The notes under the pieces: model-generated
The model's input: only the letters and a program-made list of their open reading frames with translations
Told to the model about the DNA's origin: nothing
Database searches by the model: none
Assembly: GCA_019308995.1 (NCBI GenBank)
Contig: JAFDHD010000012.1
Location: 1-52,649 of the forward strand
Length of the DNA stretch: 52,649 nucleotides
Source: Deltaproteobacteria bacterium
Lineage (GTDB): Bacteria; Desulfobacterota; Desulfarculia; Adiutricales; JAFDHD01
Direction: 5' to 3'
Shown: positions 33,519 through 42,456 of the stretch, one piece after another
How positions within the stretch are numbered: the first letter of the stretch is position 1
Layout of the letters: every line of letters begins with the position of its first letter
Made by a program: the position numbers and the translations under genes

Positions 33519-34664
33519 ATGAAAATCACTGACGTCACACTCTATCACGTCTCGATACCACTGAAAGAAACCTTCTGGCCGACCTGGGTTCCTGGACGTC
33601 CCCAGGAGCACAACGACTTCACTTTAATAAAAATCTCAACAGACGAGGGGATTGAAGGATATTCAGCCGGTGTGATCTTTGGGGAAAGCGAAGCTCTGGG
33701 AGCCATACTAGCAGCGTATTTAAGGGGCACAGATCCCTTTGATATCGAAAGAATTCAGAGCCTCCTCGGGCAAGCAGCAATTACTGGATGGAGAAACTTC
33801 TGGGTTGAACCGGCATGCTGGGACATCATTGGTAAGAAAGAAGGCAAGCCCGTGTATGAACTGCTCGGCGGCCGGGCACGGCCGATTCCGGTGTACCTTT
33901 CAACCGGCGAAATGCACGAGCCGGAAAAACGGGTGGATGAATTGCTGGCCATGAAAGAGCGAGGCTTTAAGACAGTGAAACTCCGGGTAAAGAACGTGGA
34001 CCTGAAAGACGATATACGCCATGTTGAGATGGTGCGCAAGGGTGTTGGCGATGATATGGTTTTAGGCGTTGATGCGAACCAGGGCTGGCTGATCACCATT
34101 TTTCAACAGATTCCCGCATGGAGTCTGGAACGGGCCAAAGAGTTTGCGAGCGCCTGTTATGATAATAACTTCGAGTGGCTCGAAGAACCTTTGGATTCTC
34201 GCGACTACGACGGAAATGCGGAGTTAAAGAAAGTATCAAAAGTAAAAATTTCAGGCGCGGAGCTCAATTACGGCTGGGATGAAATCAAGATCATGCTTGA
34301 AAAGGACTGTTTTGATATTTATCAGCCGGATGCTACTTTTGCCGGTGGCATCGCCCAGGTGAAGCAGGTCATTGATACGTGCCATGAGAGGCAGCGGTTG
34401 TTCTCGCCTCACACCTGGACGAACGGTATCGGATTTTATATCAACTGGAACATGGCTCTGGCCGATGTAAAAAGCAATCTGCCTTTAGAGTATCCACTGG
34501 AAGAACCATCGTGGATCCCTGAGATTCGGGATGGTATCATCGAACCCATAATACCGGATGAAAATGGTATGCTGCAACCTTTTAATAAATCAGGGCTTGG
34601 CTTTGAAATAGACAATGATTTACTGCGTAGATATGGAGTACAATTCTTCAGTTCACAGGCTTAA
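33519..34664 (+). CDS. Enolase-superfamily (mandelate racemase/muconate lactonizing enzyme) protein
   Basis: The 381-residue protein has a capping domain followed by the barrel. Expected ligands are present: Asp in VLGVDANQGW, Glu in WLEEPLDSRD and Glu in ISGAELNYGWDE. A likely catalytic His is in FSPHTWTNGIG. The usual K-x-K pair at the end of strand 2 reads TVKLRVKN, so its second residue is Arg, as in some sugar-acid dehydratases. The reaction would start by taking a proton next to a carboxylate. A dehydratase, racemase or epimerase cannot be separated from the sequence. AAGGAGGGG gives ATG 33519. It is single in its strand group, followed by a long stem-loop at 34668. Confidence 0.83.
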   Translation: MKITDVTLYHVSIPLKETFWPTWVPGRPQEHNDFTLIKISTDEGIEGYSAGVIFGESEALGAILAAYLRGTDPFDIERIQSLLGQAAITGWRNFWVEPACWDIIGKKEGKPVYELLGGRARPIPVYLSTGEMHEPEKRVDELLAMKERGFKTVKLRVKNVDLKDDIRHVEMVRKGVGDDMVLGVDANQGWLITIFQQIPAWSLERAKEFASACYDNNFEWLEEPLDSRDYDGNAELKKVSKVKISGAELNYGWDEIKIMLEKDCFDIYQPDATFAGGIAQVKQVIDTCHERQRLFSPHTWTNGIGFYINWNMALADVKSNLPLEYPLEEPSWIPEIRDGIIEPIIPDENGMLQPFNKSGLGFEIDNDLLRRYGVQFFSSQA

Positions 34665-34667
34665 GGT

Positions 34668-34725
34668 TGTTGGTGACGATCATGCCTAGGAAAAATTAAG
34701 CCGCACCCTGAGCCCGTCACCAACA
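34668..34725. terminator. Eleven-base-pair stem-loop after the enolase-superfamily gene
   Basis: TGTTGGTGACG (34668-34678) and CGTCACCAACA (34715-34725) are exact reverse complements separated by 36 bases, directly after the stop codon at 34664. There is no T run after it on the plus strand, so it may be a processing or weak termination structure. Confidence 0.5.
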
Positions 34726-35146
34726 CATAAAAAAATACATTTTTATCCCCCAAGGCATGGTCATTCTAGGCCCTGCTTTCTTTGAGCTGAACTCTTTGTG
34801 GGGGTCATTCAATTTGCTATTTAAGGATGCCCATCTTTGAACCAATTGAGGTGAGTATGGCGATAATTTTCTCCTCTCTTTCAGGCAAGATGGAGGACAT
34901 TGTCCGAAGTCTTGCCGCATCCAAAAGCCGCCGACAAGGCCGGTGATAGTTTACTTTAATTGATTTATCAGAATTCAAGTCCGATATCAAACTATGGATT
35001 TTTACAATACAAACTCAATCGCGAAATAATTCAAACTTTATCTTTGACTTCCAGGGATGGGTTAATTAATATAACCACCTGGTTCCTGCTTACTTAGATA
35101 TAAGCATTTAAAGAAATTTGCAGTACTGATTAAGGGGGGTAACAAG
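34726..35146. other. Intergenic region with an Etf operon promoter
   Basis: About 420 bases before the etfB gene. A short minus-strand open frame is present but not convincing. The last 100 bases contain a probable promoter and the GGGGGG ribosome site of etfB. Confidence 0.4.
35044..35072 (+). promoter_or_regulatory. Candidate sigma70-type promoter for etfBA-glcD-like operon
   Basis: TTGACT (35044-35049) and TAATAT (35067-35072) are separated by 17 bases, in good agreement with sigma70 spacing. The start of translation is 75 bases downstream. Confidence 0.45.
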
Positions 35147-35953
35147 TTGAAAATAATTGTTTTGGTAAAACAGGTCCCGGCTACTGATAAAATTAAAATG
35201 GATGAAGAAACCGGAACCATGATTAGAGACGGCATTGAGTCTGAACTGAATCCCCTTGATCTTTACGCCGTGGAAGAGGCGGTCAGGATTAAAGAAAGGT
35301 TGGATAACAGCGTTGAAATCAGCGTTATTTCGATGGGCCCCAAAAAGGCGGTTGAAGCGATTAAGAGCGCTCTAGCTCTCGGTTGCGACCAGGGGTATCT
35401 GCTTTCAGACAAGAAATTCGCCGGGTCAGATACCTGGGCCACGGCCTATGCTTTATCCGCGGCGATTAAAAAATTGGCAGGAGACTTTGATATCATCCTC
35501 TGTGGAGAGAGGGCCACTGATGGAGAAACAGGGCAGGTGGGTCCGGAAGTTGGAACCTACCTGGGCCTTCCAGTCCTTACTTACGTTAGTGAGATCGAAG
35601 AAATTGGCAACACAAGGATCATTGCCTACCGGGCTGTCGAAGGCGGACACGAGAAAGTTGAAGCTAGCACCCCGGTGCTTATCAGTGTGGTCAAGGAAAT
35701 CAATGATCCGAGAATGCCCAACTTTGCAGGCAAGATGAAGGCAAAAAAAGCTGAAATTCCCGTGCTTACGGCAAATGATATCGGTGCTGATGACGAGAGA
35801 ATCGGGCTCAAGGGTTCGGCTACCAGGGTGGTGAAGATCTTTCGACCTCAAGTAGCAAGAAGCGGAACGGTTGTCTCCGGGATTGAGGATTTAGAAGGTG
35901 CTGTGGATGGATTAGTTAATATTTTACGCGAAAATCAATTAGTTAAGAGATAG
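35147..35953 (+). CDS. etfB: Electron transfer flavoprotein beta subunit
   Basis: The 268-residue protein shows the EtfB fold, with an MKIIVLVKQVPATDKI start, LNPLDLYAVEEAVRIKERL, LCGERATDGETGQVGPEVGT and the late GIEDLEGAVDGLVNILREN. EtfAB carries electrons from acyl-CoA dehydrogenases and related flavoenzymes. In bifurcating Etf types the beta subunit holds a flavin, with D-G-x-T-x-Q-V-G-P in this loop. The related phrase here allows that type, although it is not diagnostic. The start is TTG 35147 with GGGGGG six bases upstream. The etfA gene follows five bases after the stop. Confidence 0.92.
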   Translation: MKIIVLVKQVPATDKIKMDEETGTMIRDGIESELNPLDLYAVEEAVRIKERLDNSVEISVISMGPKKAVEAIKSALALGCDQGYLLSDKKFAGSDTWATAYALSAAIKKLAGDFDIILCGERATDGETGQVGPEVGTYLGLPVLTYVSEIEEIGNTRIIAYRAVEGGHEKVEASTPVLISVVKEINDPRMPNFAGKMKAKKAEIPVLTANDIGADDERIGLKGSATRVVKIFRPQVARSGTVVSGIEDLEGAVDGLVNILRENQLVKR

Positions 35954-35957
35954 AACC

Positions 35958-36977
35958 ATGGAAAAGACATTAGCAGATTACAAAGGCGTCTGGGCTCTCG
36001 GTGAGGTGAGAGAGGGTGAAATACATCCTGTTTCCTATGAACTTCTGGCCTGGGGTAGAGGCCTGGCCGATGATTTGGGGGTTGAACTCGCAAGCGTTGT
36101 CATCGGCCATGAGGTTAAGGCTAAGGTGAAGGACCTGATTTTCAGGGGGGCGGATAAAGTCTATGTGGTTGACTATCCGGCCTTAGAGAATTTCAGGGCC
36201 GATCCGTATTCTGAAATAATTACCTCTTTGATCAATGAATATAAACCTGAAATTTTAATCGCCTCTGCCACGACCATGGGAAGAACCGTAATGCCTATCT
36301 GCGCGGTTAAAATTGGGGCTGGACTTACTGCAGATTGTACCGGGCTCGAAATTGACCCGGACGAAAGGCTCCTTGTCCAGACCCGACCGGCAGTGGGTGG
36401 GAATATTATGGCCACCATCAAAACCCCTTCCTTGCGGCCGCAGATGGCCACGGTACGTCCGAAATCGAAAAGGCCCCTTCCCATTGATGATTCAAGAAGT
36501 GGCGAGGTTATCGTCAAGGAATTTGACGGCGCATCTTTAAGTTCACGGGTTAAAAGAATTGACTTCATCAAGGAGGAAACCATAGGGGTTCCTATTCAGG
36601 ATGCTGAAATTATTATTGCCTTTGGCAAGGGTTTACAGGACCCAAAGAATATAGGGCTTATAAATGAGCTGGCCGAATTGTTGGGTGGATCCATCGGCGC
36701 TTCAAGACGGGCCATAGATTTCGGCTGGATCTCTTATTCCCACCAGGTAGGTCTCAGCGGGAAAACAGTCAGCCCGAAGTTATATCTCGCCTGCGGTATA
36801 TCCGGCGCCGTCCAGCATCTCGCAGGCATGTCCTCTGCTGAAATTATTATTGCTGTAAATTCTGATCCTGATGCGGAAATATTTAGCGTCGCAGATTATG
36901 GGATCGTTGGAGATCTTTTTGAAGTTCTTCCTCTTTTAATACAAAAATTAAAAGAAAGGGTTAAGGAGGGCCAGTAA
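35958..36977 (+). CDS. etfA: Electron transfer flavoprotein alpha subunit
   Basis: The 339-residue protein has the EtfA C-terminal flavin domain: GSIGASRRAIDFGWISYSHQ, VGLSGKTVSPKLYLACGIS and GAVQHLAGMSSAEIIIAVN with bound FAD contacts. The N-terminal half has SATTMGRTVMPICAVKIGAG and TRPAVGGNIMAT. There is no N-terminal ferredoxin domain. It forms a heterodimer with EtfB. A GlcD-like oxidase gene starts one base after the stop codon, so the three proteins are probably made together. Confidence 0.92.
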   Translation: MEKTLADYKGVWALGEVREGEIHPVSYELLAWGRGLADDLGVELASVVIGHEVKAKVKDLIFRGADKVYVVDYPALENFRADPYSEIITSLINEYKPEILIASATTMGRTVMPICAVKIGAGLTADCTGLEIDPDERLLVQTRPAVGGNIMATIKTPSLRPQMATVRPKSKRPLPIDDSRSGEVIVKEFDGASLSSRVKRIDFIKEETIGVPIQDAEIIIAFGKGLQDPKNIGLINELAELLGGSIGASRRAIDFGWISYSHQVGLSGKTVSPKLYLACGISGAVQHLAGMSSAEIIIAVNSDPDAEIFSVADYGIVGDLFEVLPLLIQKLKERVKEGQ

Positions 36978-36978
36978 G

Positions 36979-38412
36979 ATGGAACAAGAATATGGCGCAG
37001 TGACTAAGGAGATCATTGGGGGACTCCAAGAGATAGTCGGAGAGAAAAACATTATCCATGAAGACGAAGAGAAATTAAAAGAGTATGGCCGGGACGTTCT
37101 GGCTATTATTTTACGGGCCGATTATCCAGCAGACGTGGTCGTGAAACCTGAATCCACGGAACAGGTGTCCAAAATCATGAAGCTGGCTAATGAAAATAAG
37201 ATTCCGGTTACACCCAGAGGCGCCGGCACCGGGCTGGCTGGCGCAGCCGTCCCTATCCATGGAGGGATAATCCTTTCGGTGGAGAGGATGAATAAGATTC
37301 TCGAAATAGATGAGGTAAATAGGGTGGCCGTTGTGGAACCGGGTGTTATCACCAACGAACTTTGTAAGAAGGTTGATGAAGAGGGTTTAATGTACGCCGG
37401 TTATCCCATGAGTACGGAGAGCAGTTATATCGGCGGTAATGTGGCCACTAACGCCGGCGGAGGCAAAGTAATAAAATATGGGAATACCATGAGCCATATT
37501 CTGGGGCTGGAGGTGGTTCTGTCTAATGGGGAAGTGATTGAGCTTGGCGGCCGATACAGAAAGAGCACCTGGGGTTATAATCTGCTTCATCTCATGATTG
37601 GCTCAGAGGGAACGCTGGGCATCATTACCAAGGTAATTGTCAATTTAATATCAGCTACAGGCAAGACGATAGACCTTATTGTTCCCTTTGCTGACACGGA
37701 AACAGCCGTGGAAGCCGTGTCAAAGGTGATTGTATCTGGCGGTGTGCTCCCGGAGGCGGTTGAGTTTATGGATAGAATTTGTCTCGATCAATCCGCCAAA
37801 CACCATGAAGTTAAGATGCCTTTTCAGGACAGGGAAGATGTTGAGGCTTATCTCATTATCCAGCTATCCGGCCAATCACAGGAAGAGCTTGAGACCCTCT
37901 ATGAGAAAGCCGGGGAAGTGTGCCTTGAAAACGGCGCCCTGGATGTGTTTGTGGCCGAGAGCCGGAGGGATTCTGAAAATATCTGGAAGGTAAGAGAGGA
38001 GTTTGGTGAAGCTTTACGTGAACTTGATCCCTATACCTTCTTCACCAGTGACGCCGTGGTTCCATTTTCCAAGATACCTGAGATGATAAAAGAAATAAAA
38101 AGGCTTGAAGAAAAATATAAAACCAGGATTCCCACGGTCGGACATATTGCTGATGGCAACCTTCATTCGGCATTGTTTAAGCCCGAAGACGTGTCTGTCG
38201 AAGAATGGCCGGATATTGCTGAGGGAATTTTCGATGAGATGATAGAAACTGCTGTGAGTTTAGGCGGCGTCGGCAGCGGCGAGCATGGTGTCGGCCTCTT
38301 AAAAAAAGAAACTTTTGCAAAGACTAAACCGGAAGCAGAACTTAATTTGATGCGGGGAATTAAGAAGGTATTCGATCCTAATAATATTTTGAATCCTGGG
38401 AAAATAATATAA
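36979..38412 (+). CDS. FAD-linked oxidase, GlcD/lactate dehydrogenase-type, Etf-coupled
   Basis: The 477-residue protein has the PCMH-type FAD domain (PVTPRGAGTGLAGAAVPIHG and ESSYIGGNVATNAGGGKVIK) and the C-terminal FAD-oxidase domain (PTVGHIADGNLHSALF and GSGEHGVGLLKKET). Such enzymes oxidise 2-hydroxy acids to 2-oxo acids. With EtfB and EtfA encoded directly before it, the set matches the electron-confurcating lactate dehydrogenase of acetogens, in which NAD is reduced by lactate at the cost of reduced ferredoxin. The substrate here could be lactate, glycolate or a longer 2-hydroxy acid. A [4Fe-4S] domain is not part of this protein. Confidence 0.87.
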   Translation: MEQEYGAVTKEIIGGLQEIVGEKNIIHEDEEKLKEYGRDVLAIILRADYPADVVVKPESTEQVSKIMKLANENKIPVTPRGAGTGLAGAAVPIHGGIILSVERMNKILEIDEVNRVAVVEPGVITNELCKKVDEEGLMYAGYPMSTESSYIGGNVATNAGGGKVIKYGNTMSHILGLEVVLSNGEVIELGGRYRKSTWGYNLLHLMIGSEGTLGIITKVIVNLISATGKTIDLIVPFADTETAVEAVSKVIVSGGVLPEAVEFMDRICLDQSAKHHEVKMPFQDREDVEAYLIIQLSGQSQEELETLYEKAGEVCLENGALDVFVAESRRDSENIWKVREEFGEALRELDPYTFFTSDAVVPFSKIPEMIKEIKRLEEKYKTRIPTVGHIADGNLHSALFKPEDVSVEEWPDIAEGIFDEMIETAVSLGGVGSGEHGVGLLKKETFAKTKPEAELNLMRGIKKVFDPNNILNPGKII

Positions 38413-38688
38413 TACATTGCCTTGATTGAGGGCAAAGCGTTTTTCTTGCGATCAAATCATCCATTTTCCGAACCGAAGCACCAGGATTATTGTAGTTGAG
38501 TTTGACCGGCCTCTTTAATTAACCGAAATGACCGGCTGGCTTATGTCAAGGGGACATTCATACCATTTTTCATGCCCTGGGATAACTTAACCTCAGCAGT
38601 AGGCAAACTGTCAAATCAAGTCTGATTCAGGACACATAAAAGCCTAAGCTTTTTTTACAAGAGCCGGAGCATATTTTTAAAGGCCGCT

Positions 38689-40413
38689 TTAATTCATTTT
38701 CTTGGCCTTGGCTAGGAAATCTTCTAAATTCTGTTTGATCGCGATTTTATTGAATTTTCCAACGCTGGTTTTTGGGATTTCATTGATAATGGTAATGAAG
38801 TCCGGGAGCATCCATTTGGTTATTTTCCCTTTTTCCACACCTTCGGTTTTGAGGTACTCGAGTATGTCTTCCTCGGTTTCAGTCATGCCAGGCGCAAGCG
38901 TGATAATGCCCATGGGCCTTTCTCCCCATATAGCGTCCGGCACGCCTATATAGGCGGCCTCCAGGATAAATTCAGCTGTGGCCGTCAGGTTTTCAAGCAA
39001 TACGGTCGGGACCATCTCAGCACCGCTTCTGATCATATCGGTCATCCTGTCCACGATGGTCACGTACCCCTCCTCATCAACTTTAGCCACATCTCCGGTA
39101 TGGAACCAGCCGTCATACCAGACTTCCGCAGTCTTTTCCGGCTCTTTATGATACTGCTCCATTATCCACGGCCCGCGAATAACGATCTGCCCGATGGTCT
39201 CGTTATCTCTGGGAACCGGCTTCCCATGTTCATCCATGACGCGCACTTCCAGCCCTGGAACAGGCAGACCTGTTTTTACTCTAACCTCGTCCAGTTTCTC
39301 CTCGGGCCAGTCCTTCATGTACTTCTTCACAAAAGCGCCAATGGCAGAGGGAGCCGTTTCTGTCATGCCATAGCCAGACGTGGCGGTAAACCCGGGAATC
39401 GTCTCTTCGGCCTTTTTTTTCAGGCCTAAGGGTAAGGCGCCGCCGCCGACATTGAGATTCTTCAAACTGCTTAGATCATATTTGTGCAGATCTTCGTATT
39501 CAATGATCATCGCCAGGATGGTTGGCACCACAGCTGCACTTGTAACCTTTTCCTTCTGAACCAGCTCGCAGAAGCCCTCGACTGTGAAGGTGCCTGGCAG
39601 CACCAGTTTATTTGCCCCAAAGACGAACATAAAAGGCGCGCCCCAACCATGAGCATGAAAGAATGGGGTGATGAGCATGGGGACACTAGCCTCCCCAAGC
39701 ATTATGTTTGCAGGGTCAGTACTAAAAGAATAGGCAGCTATGACATGCAAGGCCTGCAGGTAGAGCTGGCGATGCGTGAACATAACGCCCTTTGGAAGAC
39801 CGGTCGTACCGGTGGTGTAACAAAGGGTCGCATAATTATCTTCATCCAGAAAGGGCCATTCGAATTCTGAGGATTGCTCCTCAAGCAACTTCTCGTATTC
39901 ATAAAGGGGTTCGATTTTAGTTTCAGGCAATCCCGGCTTGTCTGACATGTATATGAATTTCTCAACTGTGTTTTTAATTTGATCGTAGATTCTTTCCAGC
40001 AGAGGCAGAACCAGGTCGTCCACGAATAGAATCCTATCTTCAGAGTGAATTATGGTATGAACGATATGATCCAAAGAAAGCCTCATATTGATCGGATGTA
40101 AGACCGCTCCCGTACAAGGTACTGCGTAGTAAAGCTCCAGGTGCCGGTGATGATTGAGTGCCAGAGTCGCCACGCTGTCCCCGGGCTGGCCAGCCTTTCC
40201 AGGTTTTACTTCCAGAGGACCGCTCAAGGCATCAGCCAGACAGCATGTTCGTTCATACCACTCACGCCAGGTAAATCGAAAATATTGACCGGTAACCTGG
40301 TTTCGATAAACGACGCCTATTTCGTCTGGATACAATTCCACTGGCCTTTTCATGAAGGTTGTCAGCAGTAAGGGATAGTGAACAGTGAATTCGGGATAAG
40401 TCCGAGCTTCCAT
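38689..40413 (-). CDS. AMP-forming acyl-CoA ligase (fatty-acyl-CoA synthetase-like)
   Basis: The 574-residue protein carries the ANL-family motifs: CYTTGTTGLPKGVMFTHRQL, TSGYGMTETAPS, WYDGWFHTGDVAKVDEEGYV and the catalytic Lys in IPKTSVGKFNK. It activates a carboxylic acid via an acyl-AMP to an acyl-CoA. The A8 hinge reads DRMTDMIRSGAEMVP, with Met-Thr in place of the usual Lys-x pair. Medium-chain, aromatic or alicyclic acids are all possible substrates. The first ATG is at 40416; the second ATG, at 40413, has better spacing to AAGGAGG. No neighbour on the same strand is within 600 bases. Confidence 0.88.
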   Translation of the reverse strand: MEARTYPEFTVHYPLLLTTFMKRPVELYPDEIGVVYRNQVTGQYFRFTWREWYERTCCLADALSGPLEVKPGKAGQPGDSVATLALNHHRHLELYYAVPCTGAVLHPINMRLSLDHIVHTIIHSEDRILFVDDLVLPLLERIYDQIKNTVEKFIYMSDKPGLPETKIEPLYEYEKLLEEQSSEFEWPFLDEDNYATLCYTTGTTGLPKGVMFTHRQLYLQALHVIAAYSFSTDPANIMLGEASVPMLITPFFHAHGWGAPFMFVFGANKLVLPGTFTVEGFCELVQKEKVTSAAVVPTILAMIIEYEDLHKYDLSSLKNLNVGGGALPLGLKKKAEETIPGFTATSGYGMTETAPSAIGAFVKKYMKDWPEEKLDEVRVKTGLPVPGLEVRVMDEHGKPVPRDNETIGQIVIRGPWIMEQYHKEPEKTAEVWYDGWFHTGDVAKVDEEGYVTIVDRMTDMIRSGAEMVPTVLLENLTATAEFILEAAYIGVPDAIWGERPMGIITLAPGMTETEEDILEYLKTEGVEKGKITKWMLPDFITIINEIPKTSVGKFNKIAIKQNLEDFLAKAKKMN

Positions 40414-40556
40414 CATCTCCTCCTTTTATTTAATTTAAGAATGATTGAAAGTGAAGGTATTTCTACTAAAGGCAGCTCCTTCTGGAAAGAAAATCTACCG
40501 AAACTTCAACAGGCTCCACCATCATGAAACAGTAGAGGAGGACGTGTTGATTTGAC

Positions 40557-40593
40557 GCCTCCAAAGGGATAAAGTCTTCCTCCTGGAGGCTTT
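40557..40593. repeat. Hairpin repeat, second copy
   Basis: GCCTCCA (40557-40563) pairs with TGGAGGC (40584-40590), followed by TTT. The sequence GCCTCC..AGGGA and CTCCTGGAGGCTTT is close to the hairpin at 31144-31189, so both are probably members of one intergenic repeat family. Confidence 0.55.
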
Positions 40594-40609
40594 ATAGACC
40601 AGCCTTTAG

Positions 40610-40873
40610 ATCCATTCCCTCCAAAACCATCTCCTGATAGTTGATATTGATCGAACTGGTGAATTATTATTTGAGTGGCTAAAAAATAATCTGCTTGATT
40701 GCCATTGTCAAGATAATTTCAATTCCGAATTTGGCTCTGTGTTAATGATTCGCCGGCCAAGAGAGAAGATACAAGTTTTACAGACATGGTCGGAATCGAA
40801 GAAACCGAAACAGAGAAAGAGTATCCAGGAAGGTGTATTTAGGCTTGAAGCGAAGCTGGAAAAATATGCTTAA
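40610..40873 (+). pseudogene. Possible C-terminal gene remnant
   Basis: An open frame of 87 codons runs from just after TAG at 40607 to the stop at 40871-40873, without a start codon. The reading IVDIDRTGELLFEWLKNNLL followed by EFGSVLMIRRPREKIQVLQ and a Lys/Arg-rich end looks like protein-coding sequence rather than chance, but I cannot name the family. It could be the tail of a deleted gene, perhaps left by a mobile element. Confidence 0.3.
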
Positions 40874-41066
40874 CAGGAGTCATTAGGGGAATAATACGAT
40901 ACCTTCTAATGAATCATTATTTACAAGGAGGTATGATCTAATTCTGTTTTGGAAATTTTCCGAACCTGCTTGGAGCTTTAGGCTCAGGAGGATCGAAAAT
41001 GACAAATCGCCAGGATGTCCCGGATAATAAGGCCGTAACGCCGCGGCAACGAATGATGTTTCTTAG

Positions 41067-41909
41067 TTATAATTTGATCTGAAAGGTACCTCCACAGCCA
41101 ATCTCGACAAAGTCCTCTTTCCAGGCTCGCCTGAACAATTCGATGGGTCTGTCTCCGGTGCAATGAGAAGGCCCGACCTTTTTCACCCCAAGGTCTTTCA
41201 GTTCCTTTATGATTTTTTGGACTTCTCGATCGGAGTACCCCATTAAATGAAATCCGCCCATAACGAGATAAACATCCCCGGTGCAGACTTCTTTAGCTTT
41301 TCTGACCAGGTTCACCACACCAGGATGGGCGCAGCCGGTAATGACAACCAGGCCTTTAGAAGTGTTTAGGATCAAAGCCTGCTCTTTTATCCCGTCACCC
41401 ATCTCACCGGTTGAATAAACATCCTTGGCTATCTGAACAGGCTTGCCAATCATCGTGGTTGTATGGCCGAGCTCCTCAGCCTGCTTTCGAAATCCATCAG
41501 GAAATGACTTTGGGATATATAGTTCGACGTTACCGGCTGTTTGCAAAAATTCGGATAGACCACCTGTATGATCGCCATGGATGTGGGAAAGAGCCACGGC
41601 CTCAACCTTCGCCGGATCCTTGCCCAGCTTTCTCATGTTTGAGAGCAGGATTCGGCCGTCACCTCCGGTATCGAAGAGAATGGTTTTTTCCATGCCTTCT
41701 ATCAGGCAGGACATTCCCCAGGCCGGAGTGAGTCGCTGGTCTTGGGCTACATTATTGTAAAGAACCGTAATTTCGATCACAGAGGGAACCATCTTCTTAA
41801 CCTCAGCTTGTGCTAATGAGCTGTGCATGGTTGGCTTGTATGAAAACACGAGCGTAATCGCAAATATAAAGGCCGCGAGCCTCATTGCTGCTGGCATTTT
41901 CAAAATCAT
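41067..41909 (-). CDS. Exported MBL-fold metallo-hydrolase
   Basis: The 280-residue protein has the metallo-beta-lactamase motif ALSHIHGDHTGGLSEF, then VITGCAHPGVVNLV, VMGGFHLMGY and GPSHCTGDRPIELF, with His and Asp ligands in the usual order. A signal or anchor segment (MRLAAFIFAITLVFSYK) is at the N terminus. Close relatives are annotated as dihydropterin-aminobenzene-phosphate synthase-like or as flavin-free MBL proteins found beside DUF5320 and MTH1175 genes. ATG 41909 follows AAAGGTGG. It is the last gene of the cofactor-like operon. The substrate is unknown, and export would separate it from cytoplasmic partners. Confidence 0.77.
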   Translation of the reverse strand: MILKMPAAMRLAAFIFAITLVFSYKPTMHSSLAQAEVKKMVPSVIEITVLYNNVAQDQRLTPAWGMSCLIEGMEKTILFDTGGDGRILLSNMRKLGKDPAKVEAVALSHIHGDHTGGLSEFLQTAGNVELYIPKSFPDGFRKQAEELGHTTTMIGKPVQIAKDVYSTGEMGDGIKEQALILNTSKGLVVITGCAHPGVVNLVRKAKEVCTGDVYLVMGGFHLMGYSDREVQKIIKELKDLGVKKVGPSHCTGDRPIELFRRAWKEDFVEIGCGGTFQIKL

Positions 41910-41937
41910 GGCCACCTTTAAATTGATGGCTGTAAGG

Positions 41938-42417
41938 TCAGACCTGCTGCAAAGAAATAGCGCCCTCGGGACAAGCTTCGACGCAGCTGCCACAAGCTAG
42001 GCAGGTGATTTGATTCACCGTGGCAAACCGGTCTATGAATATAGAAGCTGTAGGGCAGACCTCAGCACATATGCCGCATCCCTGGCAGATGCTTGAATTC
42101 ACCACAGCAGCGAGGGCCGTACTTTCGCCCTGCTCTATCTGAGCGAGCCGGGCCCTTATAGCCTGCGCTTGAGCTTGGAGCAGTTGGGTTTCCTGCTCTT
42201 GACTCATAGGTTTTTGCTGTTGCAAAGGCATACCGGGATTTGATGCGGATGGATCAGGAGGAGCAAGACTTGGGTTCATCAGACCTGCTGTCCCCGACCT
42301 GCGGCCAGGGCCGCGTGATCGTCCCATGCCACCCCCCTGCCTCATGCCTCTTCCCATACCGCGCCCGCGGCCTGTACCCTGGCCCATGCCCCGGCTCTTT
42401 TTAAAGTTGTTAATCAC
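41938..42417 (-). CDS. Ferredoxin-like 2x[4Fe-4S] protein with Gly/Arg/Met-rich N terminus
   Basis: The 159-residue protein has two cysteine motifs at the C terminus, CQGCGICAEVCP and CLACGSCVEACP, each suited to one [4Fe-4S] cluster. The first 45 residues are nearly all Gly, Arg, Met and Gln (GMGQGTGRGRGMGRGMRQGG). A Pro-rich linker leads to a short coiled-coil-like helix (LLQAQAQAIRARLAQIEQGE). Similar low-complexity and helical pieces occur in the NifX-like and DUF5320 proteins of the operon. It should carry electrons within the cluster. The start is GTG 42417 with AAGGAG eight bases upstream. It precedes the MBL-fold gene. Confidence 0.8.
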   Translation of the reverse strand: MINNFKKSRGMGQGTGRGRGMGRGMRQGGGMGRSRGPGRRSGTAGLMNPSLAPPDPSASNPGMPLQQQKPMSQEQETQLLQAQAQAIRARLAQIEQGESTALAAVVNSSICQGCGICAEVCPTASIFIDRFATVNQITCLACGSCVEACPEGAISLQQV

Positions 42418-42456
42418 CCTATAACTCCTTATAAAGCGCAGGTTTCAATATGAAGT

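Larger units (their letters stand above)
40417..41066. other. Intergenic region with a hairpin repeat and a possible gene remnant
   Basis: This 650-base stretch holds the hairpin at 40557-40593 and an open frame at 40610-40873 that looks coding but has no start. The remainder, near 40874-41066, is not recognised. The MBL-fold gene ends at 41067. Confidence 0.5.
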
